Shown: piece by piece, positions 36,384 through 45,468 of the stretch | Layout: each line of letters opens with the position of its first letter | Numbering within the stretch: position 1 is the stretch's first letter | Source of the DNA: an uncultured Carboxylicivirga sp. | GTDB taxonomy: Bacteria; Bacteroidota; Bacteroidia; Bacteroidales; Marinilabiliaceae | DNA: 64,000 nucleotides | Direction of reading: 5' to 3' | Assembly (NCBI RefSeq): GCF_963668385.1 | Contig: NZ_OY764327.1 | Location: forward strand, 4,498,501-4,562,500 | Position numbers and translations under genes: made by a program | The notes under the pieces: generated by a model | What the model was told of the DNA's origin: nothing | Seen by the model: only the letters and a program-made list of their open reading frames with translations | The model's database searches: none

Positions 36384-37496
36384 TTATGCATATTTTGCAT
36401 ATACAGCTTCAACTTTCTGAACTAATTGTTGAATGCTATAATTAGAAACAACCTTTTTATAAGCGTTATCAGCCACCTGATCACTTAGAATCTTGTCATT
36501 GTAAATGGAAAGAATTGATTCAGCTAATTTTTCAGGGTTCTTCTCTTCCACCAAAAAACCTGAATGATTATGTTCTATTAATTCTACTGTACCATCAACA
36601 GGTGTGGCTAAAACAGGTTTTCGCATAGCCATTGCTTCTAAAATTCCAATAGGAAATCCTTCCCACAAAGAAGGCAGACAGTATAAATCAATACCATTTA
36701 ATACATTAGGGATATCTTGGCGGAAAGGTTCAAAGATAACTCTTCGTTGTAATCCTAACTTATTTACTAAATTGATAGTTTGTTCCTTTAATTCTCCATC
36801 ACCTACCATCAATAGTTGAATGTTATCATTTACTGATGCAATGTGCTTCATTGCCTTTACAAGAGTAAGTGGTTCTTTCTGAACTGTCATACGTGCTATA
36901 AAACCAACTACGTAATGGTTATCTGTAAATCCTAGTTGTTCACGAAGAGGTTCGTAATCCCTGTTCGGATTAAATTTTTCTAAATTAATTGCATTATTAA
37001 TTACTTCTGAACGTTGAAGGTTAATATCTCTTTGACCTGTTTGTTGGTTACTTTTTGATACACAGATAGTAGAAGTTGCTTTGGAGCTCAGAAATTTTTC
37101 TGCTTGCTTTCTGAGGAACTTCATAACAAAAGGTTGATCCTGGTGAAACGACCATCCGTGTACGGTATATATTAAAGGCAACTTTAACTTATTTGCAGAA
37201 CGATATGTGTTTGATAATGCTCTGGTTCCATGAGCATGGACTAAGTCAATATTTTCATTTTTCATCAATTGCTCAACTTCGATGCGAACCCGTTTATCAA
37301 ATGGCTTTTCAGTTTCGATTACTTTGGTTTGTATACCATTCTCCTTTAAAATATCAACCATGGGGCCATAAGTAAAAGATAATACAACTGGCTTAAACCT
37401 GGTTTGATCTAAATGATTAACTAAATCGAGCACATGTGACTCCCCTCCTCCTATTTTTCCTTGTCTAATGGTTTCAAGAATTTTAATTGGTCTCAT
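36384..37496 (-). CDS. Family 4 glycosyltransferase
   Basis: This GT4 protein of 370 residues starts with the glycine-rich acceptor loop QGKIGGGESHVLDLVNHL. It has the retaining-enzyme signature LWEGFPIGILEAMAMRKPVL with the conserved E-x7-E arrangement. The linker HAHGTRALSNTYR is a typical GT4 motif. It lies 3 bp after the upstream GT2 gene in the same operon. The donor and linkage cannot be told from sequence. Confidence 0.9.
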   Translation of the reverse strand: MRPIKILETIRQGKIGGGESHVLDLVNHLDQTRFKPVVLSFTYGPMVDILKENGIQTKVIETEKPFDKRVRIEVEQLMKNENIDLVHAHGTRALSNTYRSANKLKLPLIYTVHGWSFHQDQPFVMKFLRKQAEKFLSSKATSTICVSKSNQQTGQRDINLQRSEVINNAINLEKFNPNRDYEPLREQLGFTDNHYVVGFIARMTVQKEPLTLVKAMKHIASVNDNIQLLMVGDGELKEQTINLVNKLGLQRRVIFEPFRQDIPNVLNGIDLYCLPSLWEGFPIGILEAMAMRKPVLATPVDGTVELIEHNHSGFLVEEKNPEKLAESILSIYNDKILSDQVADNAYKKVVSNYSIQQLVQKVEAVYAKYA

Positions 37497-37499
37497 AGC

Positions 37500-38699
37500 C
37501 TAATTTTTTATACCATGTTGTGTGTGAATAAATCGTTTATTTGCACCTTTCATCTGAAATAAGGCAACAAGCATCAAAGCAAACATTTTTGGTAACTCAA
37601 GAATTGATCTCCACAAATGAATATTTAGCTTTTCCTTTGGTATAGCTATTATAACGGCTATTACATTTAGTATGAAAGATACGATCCATAATGCTGACAA
37701 AATTTCATTGTAATTCAGATAATAGTAAACCATCATATGAATGACTGTAAGTAGAAATGTTGTACCAAGTGCCAGGATACGAGGAGGCACAAGAAACTGT
37801 AATATTTTATCCACATAATCGATATTTCCCTTGAGCAGATGTTTAAATAATAACCTTTTTTTAATATGTGTAAAATATTTCCATTGAGCCGACAACCATC
37901 TTCTTCTTTGACCAATAAAAGCTTCTTCTTTTTGTATTTTTTCGTCATAAACAATTGCATCATCATCATAAGCAATTCTAATACTCCTCTCCACCAACAT
38001 TACCTCTAGTTCTTTATCAAATCCACCAACCGATTTACTTTCTTCCATCATTGAACGAAATAAATGAAAATCAAAAGCAAATGCAGATCCGATTAAAGAC
38101 GCTGATAGGCCTAACATATTATGACCTTTTCTAAATATTGAATTATTAACCTCCTCGCTAATACCATCAAGAATAGCAAGTGTAGTATTATTGTTTTTTG
38201 CAGTTCTATGGCCTTGCACAACAAGATAACCTTCGTCCAATCGATGGATCAAATGATCTACAAATCCTACCTCTGGTATATTATCTGCATCTAATACAAT
38301 AGCATAATGATAATCTGCTTTAAGTTGTGCTAAACACGTTTTAATAGCTTTCGATTTGGTAGATTTTTCAAAAACTACTTTAAGCACCTTAATGGGTAAG
38401 TTATTTAATTTAGCTAATGTGCTTTCTTTAAGAGAATCTGCTATTACCCATACATCAAAATCACAAGCCATACTTTTATGATATGCCATGGCTTTAGCTG
38501 ATTCAATAATAACATCATCTTCTTTGTACGCCGGGATAAGTATAGCTGCCCGTTTCTGAGGAGTACTTGTTTTTTTTACTTTTCTATCTTTATAAAATAG
38601 TGCGGCTATGGCAAATACCGCAAAGTAAATTCCGGCCATGAGGAAATAGCTTAAGAAGATAGTATCTATTATTTCCAACGTGATTATGATATAATCCAT
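37500..38699 (-). CDS. Family 2 glycosyltransferase, processive synthase-like
   Basis: The N-terminal membrane helix (IDTIFLSYFLMAGIYFAVFAI) is followed by a GT2 domain beginning ILIPAYKEDDVI. The metal-binding motif is VLDADNIPE, and a Q-x-x-R-W motif reads GQRRRWLSAQW. Two or three C-terminal membrane helices follow. The D, D, D, QxxRW order is that of cellulose/hyaluronan/poly-N-acetylglucosamine synthases, so this enzyme may extend a chain at the membrane. Its start overlaps the preceding GT2 gene by 16 bp. Confidence 0.88.
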   Translation of the reverse strand: MDYIIITLEIIDTIFLSYFLMAGIYFAVFAIAALFYKDRKVKKTSTPQKRAAILIPAYKEDDVIIESAKAMAYHKSMACDFDVWVIADSLKESTLAKLNNLPIKVLKVVFEKSTKSKAIKTCLAQLKADYHYAIVLDADNIPEVGFVDHLIHRLDEGYLVVQGHRTAKNNNTTLAILDGISEEVNNSIFRKGHNMLGLSASLIGSAFAFDFHLFRSMMEESKSVGGFDKELEVMLVERSIRIAYDDDAIVYDEKIQKEEAFIGQRRRWLSAQWKYFTHIKKRLLFKHLLKGNIDYVDKILQFLVPPRILALGTTFLLTVIHMMVYYYLNYNEILSALWIVSFILNVIAVIIAIPKEKLNIHLWRSILELPKMFALMLVALFQMKGANKRFIHTQHGIKN

Positions 38700-39592
38700 T
38701 TTTCTTTATTTTTTAAGGTGATATGCCAAATAAGAGCATCGTAATAAGCTGACAGATGCTTATAATTGTTTTTAATGATGAATCTTATGGTATTTGCGGG
38801 AATTGAAATACAAAGAAGATAAAGAAACGTAAGCACTTTGATATACCACTTAAAATGCCTTCGCATAAATAAAATACGGTTCCTGTTTAAAAAGTAAGTT
38901 TTTAAAGGACTGTCTTTTCCGGTGGATACAGATTCTTTGTGGAAAACACATGATTGTGGTTGAAACATTATTTTAAAACCTGCTCTCCGAATACGTTCAC
39001 TCCAATCGTGCTCTTCATAATACAAGAAATAAGCTTCTTCCATTAATCCAACCTGATTGATTACCCGCTTGGGAATCATCATTGCACAACCATGTGCGAA
39101 TGGTGTTTCTTGCGGTTTAATATGTTGTCCTTCATTTTTTTGATACTGCCCAATCCCTTTCATTCTTAATGTTAAGGGATTCATTTTGGTAAATCCGGCA
39201 TATTGAATTATTCCGGGTCGTTCAGTGTACTGAATTAAAGGACTTACAGCACCAATTTTATCATCGGCCTCAAGTAAATCAACCATAGGTTTCAAAAAAG
39301 TTGGATCAACAAGTGTATCGTTGTTTAAAAGTAGGATGTACTTTCCCTTTGCTTGATTAATTCCTAAGTTATTACCTCCCGAAAATCCTAGATTGCGAAT
39401 TGATTTAATGAGCTTAACATTAGGGAAATCGAGGTTTAATTTTTCAAGTTCCTCTTCTCCTGAGTTATTATCAACAATGATAACTTCAAAATCAACATTG
39501 CTAACTAATTGTAATGATTTAAGCAGTTCATTTGTCATTTCTGATTGCTTGTAATTTATAGTTACAATTGATATGAAGATACTTTGCTGCAT
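38684..39592 (-). CDS. Family 2 glycosyltransferase (rhamnosyltransferase-like)
   Basis: The frame is open from a TTG at 39610, but the ATG at 39592 (MQQSIFISIVTINYKQ) fits the family start and lies 24 bases after the sigma-54-like -12 element, so I use it. The GT2 domain shows VIIVDNNSGEE, GFSGGNNLGINQAKGKYILL and NNDTLVDP, then EEHDWSERIRRAGF. A C-terminal membrane-associated helix follows. It resembles WbbL-type rhamnosyltransferases. It is the first gene of the glycosyltransferase operon. Confidence 0.88.
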   Translation of the reverse strand: MQQSIFISIVTINYKQSEMTNELLKSLQLVSNVDFEVIIVDNNSGEEELEKLNLDFPNVKLIKSIRNLGFSGGNNLGINQAKGKYILLLNNDTLVDPTFLKPMVDLLEADDKIGAVSPLIQYTERPGIIQYAGFTKMNPLTLRMKGIGQYQKNEGQHIKPQETPFAHGCAMMIPKRVINQVGLMEEAYFLYYEEHDWSERIRRAGFKIMFQPQSCVFHKESVSTGKDSPLKTYFLNRNRILFMRRHFKWYIKVLTFLYLLCISIPANTIRFIIKNNYKHLSAYYDALIWHITLKNKEKWIIS

Positions 39593-39615
39593 GTTTAAAT
39601 ATTTTTTCAAATAAT

Positions 39616-39632
39616 TTCAAGCAGTGTGCCAA
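39616..39632 (-). promoter_or_regulatory. Sigma-54-like -24/-12 promoter (P2) of the glycosyltransferase operon
   Basis: On the minus strand it reads TTGGCAC-ACTGC-TTGAA, followed by AT. The -24 box is a full match to the sigma-54 consensus TTGGCAC and the 5-bp spacer is exact. The -12 box is TTGAA rather than TTGC(A/T), with one base differing. The distance to the ATG (39592) is 24 bases, identical to P1. Confidence 0.6.
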
Positions 39633-39699
39633 TGACATTAATATTCAGTATTACAAATTGTTATATAGCTTGGTTTGAGAAATGCGTAAGGATAATGTC

Positions 39700-39711
39700 T
39701 TCAGAAATGAA
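39700..39711. promoter_or_regulatory. TTCA-N4-TGAA dyad, candidate activator site for P2
   Basis: TTCAGAAATGAA lies 67 bp upstream of the P2 -24 box. A second dyad (39730) is 30 bp away and a third precedes P1. The position fits an upstream site for an NtrC-type activator. Confidence 0.5.
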
Positions 39712-39729
39712 GAACCTTATTGATAGAAG

Positions 39730-39741
39730 TTCAAAAATGAA
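39730..39741. promoter_or_regulatory. TTCA-N4-TGAA dyad, candidate activator site for P3
   Basis: TTCAAAAATGAA lies 69 bp upstream of the P3 -24 box. It is identical in its 12 bases to the dyad before P1 (49978-49989). Confidence 0.5.
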
Positions 39742-39810
39742 GATTATTGATAAGAAATATACTCTACAATAATAATCATACATCATTATATATCAATATG
39801 ATATAACTTT

Positions 39811-39826
39811 CGGCATACTCATTGAA
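39811..39826 (+). promoter_or_regulatory. Weaker sigma-54-like promoter (P3) of the methyltransferase gene
   Basis: It reads CGGCAT-ACTCA-TTGAA on the plus strand. The spacing and -12 box are the same as in P1 and P2; the -24 box differs at two positions from TGGCAC. A possible TTG start for the downstream gene falls inside the -12 box, which argues for the ATG at 39858. Confidence 0.45.
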
Positions 39827-39857
39827 AATACATTTACAAACTTATAATCAAAGAACT

Positions 39858-40595
39858 ATGAAAGTAAGAAATCCCCAATCTCGCTATCACTTAGAAATAA
39901 AAAAGTATGCTAAAGTTTTAGAAGTAGGTGGTGGACATAATCCTCATTACAGATCCAATGTAGTAGTTGACAAGTACTTGGATTCCAACTATCATCGAAA
40001 AACAGATATTAAAGTACATAAGCATCAGAAATTTCTGAAAGCTGATGGTGAAAACCTTCCTTTTGAAGATAATTCGTTCGATTATGTTATTTGTAATCAA
40101 GTACTAGAACATGTAGAAAATCCACAAGCTTTTTTAAAAGAGCAAACCAGAGTGGCAAAAGCCGGATATATCGAGGTTCCTTCACTAATAGGTGAATATT
40201 TGTTTCCCAAAGAAGCACATAAATGGTTGATTCTTGAGTTGGATAACAAACTTGTATTGATGGAGAAAGAGAACCTATGGTTTAAAACGGGCCTCGATTT
40301 CGGCTTTTTGTTTTTAACTTGGTTACAGAAAACATCAATAGGTTATAAAATTTTAATGGATACAAAACCTAATTTTATGACAGTAAGGTATGAATGGAAA
40401 GACGATATAGAATTTTTGGTAAATCCCAAGGATGAAAAATACACCAGGTATTTTACCGAAGCATGGAATGAAGAAATGGTTCATTTGTTCTTTCCTCATC
40501 AATCTAATTTTTCGGAATTTAAAGAAACATCAAAATCATTGGGAAATATTATTTGGAGAGCTATGGGGGGGCGCTTAGTGAGCAAAAGATCCTGA
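39858..40595 (+). CDS. Class I SAM-dependent methyltransferase
   Basis: I place the start at the ATG 39858 (MKVRNPQSRYHLEIK) because the longer frame begins inside the promoter element. The protein has a Rossmann-like glycine motif VLEVGGGHNPH, an acidic loop, and the motif FEDNSFDYVICNQVLEHVEN typical of Methyltransf_11. The substrate is unknown; in a polysaccharide cluster it may methylate a sugar or a lipid carrier. It is the only plus-strand gene of the cluster and is convergent with the polymerase gene. Confidence 0.85.
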   Translation: MKVRNPQSRYHLEIKKYAKVLEVGGGHNPHYRSNVVVDKYLDSNYHRKTDIKVHKHQKFLKADGENLPFEDNSFDYVICNQVLEHVENPQAFLKEQTRVAKAGYIEVPSLIGEYLFPKEAHKWLILELDNKLVLMEKENLWFKTGLDFGFLFLTWLQKTSIGYKILMDTKPNFMTVRYEWKDDIEFLVNPKDEKYTRYFTEAWNEEMVHLFFPHQSNFSEFKETSKSLGNIIWRAMGGRLVSKRS

Positions 40596-40620
40596 ATCCT
40601 ATGGTTCAGGATTTTCTTCT
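40589..40620. terminator. Bidirectional terminator between methyltransferase and polymerase genes
   Basis: The stem ATCCTGAA/TTCAGGAT with an 8-nt loop is followed by TTTTCTTCTTTTT. It overlaps the stop codons of both convergent genes. Confidence 0.65.
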
Positions 40621-42044
40621 TTTTCCCATTCTGGCATTAAGTGTATAAAAGCAATACTCATATAAACAATTAAACCGTTGGGCATTTGTCCTAATGCTCC
40701 ACTTCCATATGAAGCGGCCATTATACCTGCCATTCCAGCTAATAAGGCTGTAGCCTTCATTTTATAAGCTTCTGTTTTTAATTTAAAGACAATCAGATAA
40801 CTACTGTGTGTCAAAATGTAAAAAAGAATAAGTAGATGAAGTGTTAAGCCAACTCTACCTTGTTCTGCCCATATTTGTACATACCAACTGTCAGTAGGCG
40901 TTTCTGCAAGAAAGGTACCAGGAGAAAAGCGTAATCCCCAATTACCTGCTGAGCCCAGTCCACCGCCAAATGGTCGGGTGGCTAAATATGCTTTTAAAAG
41001 TTTTTGATTTTCCTTACGTACCATTAAAGATGGATTATCAGGATCCAAACCGGTCCTAAATCGTCGAATTTCATAAACACTATTACCTATTGTTGAATAC
41101 TTAAGAAACACAAATGCAGAAAGCATAATAAACGCACCAGCTAACAATAATTTTATTTTACGACTAAGCACAGCATATATTGTTAACCCGGCAAAAGGAA
41201 CAGCCATTGCCCCACGTGTACCCGATATTAACATACCATAAAATGCAGCCATTCCGACAATACCCCAAAATATTTTGTCCTTACGTTTATTAGTATGTAA
41301 TGCCATAATTGAAAAAACCACCCCCGAATATCCCATTGAACCTCCATAGGTAGCAGCATCTGTAAAAAAGGAAAAAACACGCAACCCTCCTGGTAATAAA
41401 TGGGTTTTTCCTCCAATAACCGCCAACCAATGTTGTTCCCATGGATCAGGACCAATAACTAATTGCATCATCCCTTTTGCAACGCCCGCTAAAGTAAAAT
41501 AAGCCCACATTTTGATCATAAGATCAAAATCAACCCTCCTATTAAAAGTTAAAAAGATTAAAGGAATAGTTAGAAACATATAAAGTGCCACTCCGCGCAT
41601 AGCATAAAACCATGCTATTCGGCTAATAGCTTCAGGGTTTACAAGTTCAAATAAAGCATATAAATACCAAATAATAGCAACAAATGTAAAACCATTCCAT
41701 GCCTTACGCCAATTAACACTTTTATTAAACTGACTGAATATAACCGCTAGCCAGGTTGCAACCAATAAACCATCAACTGATAATCCTAATGGCCCTGGAA
41801 CATAGCGAGCCAACCCCATGGCAAAGTAGTTGGCTATAAAAACAATAATGATCCCAACTCGAGGTTGCAAAAAAATCATTGCCAGCACAATTACAATGAA
41901 TGGTAAAATTATTAATGCTAATGCTAAGGGAAGTTGTGCCTTAGCAAGAAATAGCATCATTAAAATGATTAATAATGATAATATTGAACCAATTACTATT
42001 CTCAGTACCTGAGCATATTTTCCTTTGTTAGGAGGTGCTACCAT
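40599..42044 (-). CDS. wzy: O-antigen polymerase/ligase-like membrane protein (Wzy)
   Basis: This polytopic protein of 481 residues has about 12 hydrophobic segments. A large loop near residues 335-385 contains RKENQKLLKAYLATRPFGGG and the following LGSAGNWGLRFSPGTF, with a downstream ETPTDSWYVQIWAEQGRVGL. The pattern ending in a W-x-E-Q/G-G-x-x-G motif is that of Wzy_C/O-antigen ligase proteins. Downstream of a Wzx-type flippase and a Wzz-type protein it is the probable repeat-unit polymerase. It overlaps the flippase gene by 17 bp and ends the operon from P1. Confidence 0.85.
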   Translation of the reverse strand: MVAPPNKGKYAQVLRIVIGSILSLLIILMMLFLAKAQLPLALALIILPFIVIVLAMIFLQPRVGIIIVFIANYFAMGLARYVPGPLGLSVDGLLVATWLAVIFSQFNKSVNWRKAWNGFTFVAIIWYLYALFELVNPEAISRIAWFYAMRGVALYMFLTIPLIFLTFNRRVDFDLMIKMWAYFTLAGVAKGMMQLVIGPDPWEQHWLAVIGGKTHLLPGGLRVFSFFTDAATYGGSMGYSGVVFSIMALHTNKRKDKIFWGIVGMAAFYGMLISGTRGAMAVPFAGLTIYAVLSRKIKLLLAGAFIMLSAFVFLKYSTIGNSVYEIRRFRTGLDPDNPSLMVRKENQKLLKAYLATRPFGGGLGSAGNWGLRFSPGTFLAETPTDSWYVQIWAEQGRVGLTLHLLILFYILTHSSYLIVFKLKTEAYKMKATALLAGMAGIMAASYGSGALGQMPNGLIVYMSIAFIHLMPEWEKEENPEP

Positions 42045-43371
42045 TCAGTTGAGTTCTTAGAAACACTCTTAAATTTAAGTTTTTTCTTGAAATAATAATT
42101 TCTTTATCACGATAAATATATAACCAACCTAAAGCAGATCCTAAAAGAGTAAATAAAACGGTAGCTACTGCAATATATATTAAGGATTGAAAAATCAATA
42201 CGGCTAAAAAGTCGAATATTATATTTGCAATTAACATTAGCATAATTTTTATGAAATTCTGTTTAGGTTTATTCATTGCAAACAATGCAACTCCAGTATA
42301 TCTATCGAAAGGTAAAACCAGAATATGAACACAAAAAACAAATAATATCACTCGTTGAACAGAAATATAATCAAGGTAATTGCTTCCACCAATTAGTTTT
42401 AAAGCAAAATCTGGAAAAATCAATAATCCTATAATAACTGGCACTAAAATAATGGATGTGATAAGAGTATAGCTAATTAGCAATTTAAAAAATTCTCCGT
42501 TCTTCTTTTTTAAACTGGCAGATAGTTGAGGAAATGCGGCAGATGAAAAACTTCGTAATGGTATTTCAACTAACTCAACAAACTTGACTGGTATGGCATA
42601 AATTGCAATTGCTTCGGGTCCCATAAAAGGGAACATACTCAAAATAAAGGTGTCGGAGCTTTTTAACAAATTACTACCTATATAACCTGCTGTAGCATAT
42701 TTACCAAAATGCATAATTCTCGACCTATAGTCATATACTTTATCGAATATTTGAGCTATTCCGTCCCAATTTTTAATCATGGCTATGATACTTGATATCG
42801 CATTGGCAGTAATTACTATTAGAATTAAATCTTTTAAAATATATTGATCTTTTACACTTAAATAAACTATAGTTAATAGCAAGATGGAAGCTCCATTAAT
42901 TGTTTTTAAAACAGAAACACGGTTAAGCTTTTGATCACCTTGTGCAACAACCGAAGCTTGATGAAAAGGTAAATTGGCAATAGATAAAAACGGATAGAAT
43001 AAAAATACAGCTAAATACGCCTCTGATCCTATATAATTGAAACATACAAAGTAAATCAAAAAAGAAAGTATACTTACTGTAACAGTAGATATTACAGATA
43101 GTTGGTAAGAAGCCGCTATTATATTTTTACGCTGATCAATTGCATTTGAAGAAATTAGTCGAATTGCTGCTGTTCCTGTTAAGCCTAACCGAAGCATATC
43201 CAACAAGGTGGCGGCGGTTATAAAAATAACATATTGTCCAAATAACTGTTGGTTAAGATGCCTAGTTAGTAAAAGAAAGGAGAGAAATCCAAATAAAGCC
43301 TGAGAAATATTTCCCGACAATGCATGTATATTGTCTTTAACTGTAGAACTGGAGAGTATAGATATTTTCAT
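42028..43371 (-). CDS. wzx: Oligosaccharide flippase (Wzx/MATE-like)
   Basis: This protein of 447 residues has about 12-14 membrane helices and no soluble domain. The start ISILSSSTVKDNIHALSGNI and the region GKYATAGYIGSNLLKSSDTF, followed by PVKFVELVEIPLRSFSSAAF, are typical of polysaccharide_synt flippases. It should move lipid-linked repeat units across the inner membrane. The ATG overlaps the Wzz-like stop by 4 bp. Wzx and Wzy together define this as a Wzx/Wzy-dependent cluster. Confidence 0.9.
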   Translation of the reverse strand: MKISILSSSTVKDNIHALSGNISQALFGFLSFLLLTRHLNQQLFGQYVIFITAATLLDMLRLGLTGTAAIRLISSNAIDQRKNIIAASYQLSVISTVTVSILSFLIYFVCFNYIGSEAYLAVFLFYPFLSIANLPFHQASVVAQGDQKLNRVSVLKTINGASILLLTIVYLSVKDQYILKDLILIVITANAISSIIAMIKNWDGIAQIFDKVYDYRSRIMHFGKYATAGYIGSNLLKSSDTFILSMFPFMGPEAIAIYAIPVKFVELVEIPLRSFSSAAFPQLSASLKKKNGEFFKLLISYTLITSIILVPVIIGLLIFPDFALKLIGGSNYLDYISVQRVILFVFCVHILVLPFDRYTGVALFAMNKPKQNFIKIMLMLIANIIFDFLAVLIFQSLIYIAVATVLFTLLGSALGWLYIYRDKEIIISRKNLNLRVFLRTQLNGSTS

Positions 43372-45461
43372 GATATCAATCTTTTAAAAACTTGTTCCTT
43401 AATTAACCTCCTGAATTTGGATCGCTTTTTGGGTATCTGACCTATCATTTCCTCCATATTTTCAGGTCGAAGGTTATTTAACAAACCGAGAGGTTCAATC
43501 TGTACTGTTTCCTTAAGATGATTTAAGATAAATGTATCTGAAGACGACCATGTTCGATTTGCATCAGCAATTAAAAAATGAAGCTTTCCTTTTTTGAGCT
43601 CTACCGGATCAATAATATTATCTGAGAGTGATTTAATTTCAGTCGTTATAATTTTAGCTTTTTCATTTGTATTGCTTAATTCATTCTTAGAACCTGAAAC
43701 AATATCATATCCTTTATCCATTAATAATTTATTAATCTGGTTGATACAATAAGTTTTTCCTTCACCACTCCAATTGCTTAAAAATTGTATTTCGAAAGAT
43801 TCATTATTATCTCTTTTATTGTATTTATAAAGAATCATTTCTACTGCCGGTTTTAAACCTCGAGCTATAATATCATCTTTTGCAAGAATTGTTTCTGTAG
43901 TTGTATTAGGTAAAGTACCTGCTATGTGAATGGATGCCATAGAAGCAAATCTTTTACCTGTTTTAATCGTTTTATCCAAAAGTTCAAAAAGAAAAATACC
44001 TAAAAAAGTAAACATAAATGTCGCCACCATAATCACCAAAACAAAAATCTTTCGCTGCGTAGGTTCTGCATCAATTGGGAGGTGCGGTTTATCCAAAAGC
44101 TTCATATTTGATCTCATCTCATCGTTTTGCTGTTTTAGTTTGGCTAAACCAAGATGATGAAGGATTTCCAAATAGGATTTTTCTTTTACATCAATTTCAC
44201 GTTCAATTCTTTTGAGAGTAGCTCCTAAAGGAGCATACTGATTATATAATTCTTTAAACTCAGCACTTTTAACCTCCATTGCTAATAATCGAGCTTTGGC
44301 ACTTTCATAATCAATTACATTTTGTAACCAATCATTCAATAACTTTTCTATTGCAATGCCATCACTGTGTTTTTCATAGATGTATAGTGAATCCATTTTT
44401 GCATTCAAACTTGTTTCTAAATCTTTCTTTTTATCATTCAGTTGCTGCTGCTTTTGCTGCTGCACGTTTGTATGTAAGTCACTTAATTCCATCTCAGCAA
44501 GCATTCTATTCACACTTATTAAATGATTACGCAGCTGCATAATCTCTTTGGTTTTTAAATTGATATTAAATCGAGACTGGGTTTCTGCTTCAAGCTTTGA
44601 AAGAATAGCCTCAGAAGCTTTGTATTCTAACAATACATCCTGAAGCTTGACCTCTATTTTTTCTTGTTGAGAAGAGATGTGTTTTGTTTGTTCGTAATAG
44701 TTAACAATATTATTACTTGAATTAAATTGTAACAACCTATCTTCAGCGCTATTTAAGTCTGCAGCTGCATTATTCAATTGCCTTGTAAAATATTGAATTA
44801 TCTCATCCGTTTGATTTCTTTTTAATAAACTATACTTATCTAAAAATACTTCTATTAAAATTCTCAATGTTTGAAACGTTATGCCAGGATCATTTGATTT
44901 ATATGATAAAACGATAACATCACTACCTCCATCCTGAACAGTTTTAATACTAGATATTGCTTTAAAGCTATAGTGTGGATGATCAAAGTTGATTAAACTA
45001 TATAAGAAGTTACTTTTGTCCTGCTTCATATAATCCAGAAGCCTTAAATAAGTCTTTTCCTCATTATCTTTTACAACTAACTCTTTGACGTCACCAGGAA
45101 CTGTTTCTTGAAATTTAGTGAATGATTCTTTTGATATAATAGATGGAATTGGTTCTTCTGTTATAAGATGTAAGGCCAATAAACGCAAGGCGGTTTCCTC
45201 AATTACACTTCTTGAATTTAAGATTGACAACAGATTGTTATAAGCCGTTTTAGTTGCAAAATAATCAACCCTACTGTTACCTAAGTCTTCCAACGATGAT
45301 CCGGAAGCTATTGCTGTAAAAATGCTCGCGTTTGTTGAATACTCAAATGTTGGATTACGGGTTAAAAAATACATAATACTACCCGTAATAATAGGTAGTA
45401 TGAACAACCATTTACTCTGACGAATTAAAACCTGTATAAATCGATAAATATCCATTTCCAT
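43368..45461 (-). CDS. Polysaccharide co-polymerase (Wzz/GumC-like) with a degenerate tyrosine-kinase tail
   Basis: This protein of 697 residues has an N-terminal membrane helix (LFILPIITGSIMYFL), a Wzz-type periplasmic domain with long coiled coils (about 200-430), and a second helix (about 477-497; KIFVLVIMVATFMFTFLGIF). The cytosolic tail has a Walker A-like SNWSGEGKTYCINQINKLL but lacks clear A' and B motifs and a terminal tyrosine cluster. The bacterial tyrosine kinase portion thus looks reduced and probably does not autophosphorylate. It should set chain length and couple export to the outer-membrane protein encoded 7 bp upstream. Confidence 0.85.
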   Translation of the reverse strand: MEMDIYRFIQVLIRQSKWLFILPIITGSIMYFLTRNPTFEYSTNASIFTAIASGSSLEDLGNSRVDYFATKTAYNNLLSILNSRSVIEETALRLLALHLITEEPIPSIISKESFTKFQETVPGDVKELVVKDNEEKTYLRLLDYMKQDKSNFLYSLINFDHPHYSFKAISSIKTVQDGGSDVIVLSYKSNDPGITFQTLRILIEVFLDKYSLLKRNQTDEIIQYFTRQLNNAAADLNSAEDRLLQFNSSNNIVNYYEQTKHISSQQEKIEVKLQDVLLEYKASEAILSKLEAETQSRFNINLKTKEIMQLRNHLISVNRMLAEMELSDLHTNVQQQKQQQLNDKKKDLETSLNAKMDSLYIYEKHSDGIAIEKLLNDWLQNVIDYESAKARLLAMEVKSAEFKELYNQYAPLGATLKRIEREIDVKEKSYLEILHHLGLAKLKQQNDEMRSNMKLLDKPHLPIDAEPTQRKIFVLVIMVATFMFTFLGIFLFELLDKTIKTGKRFASMASIHIAGTLPNTTTETILAKDDIIARGLKPAVEMILYKYNKRDNNESFEIQFLSNWSGEGKTYCINQINKLLMDKGYDIVSGSKNELSNTNEKAKIITTEIKSLSDNIIDPVELKKGKLHFLIADANRTWSSSDTFILNHLKETVQIEPLGLLNNLRPENMEEMIGQIPKKRSKFRRLIKEQVFKRLIS

Positions 45462-45468
45462 ATATCAA

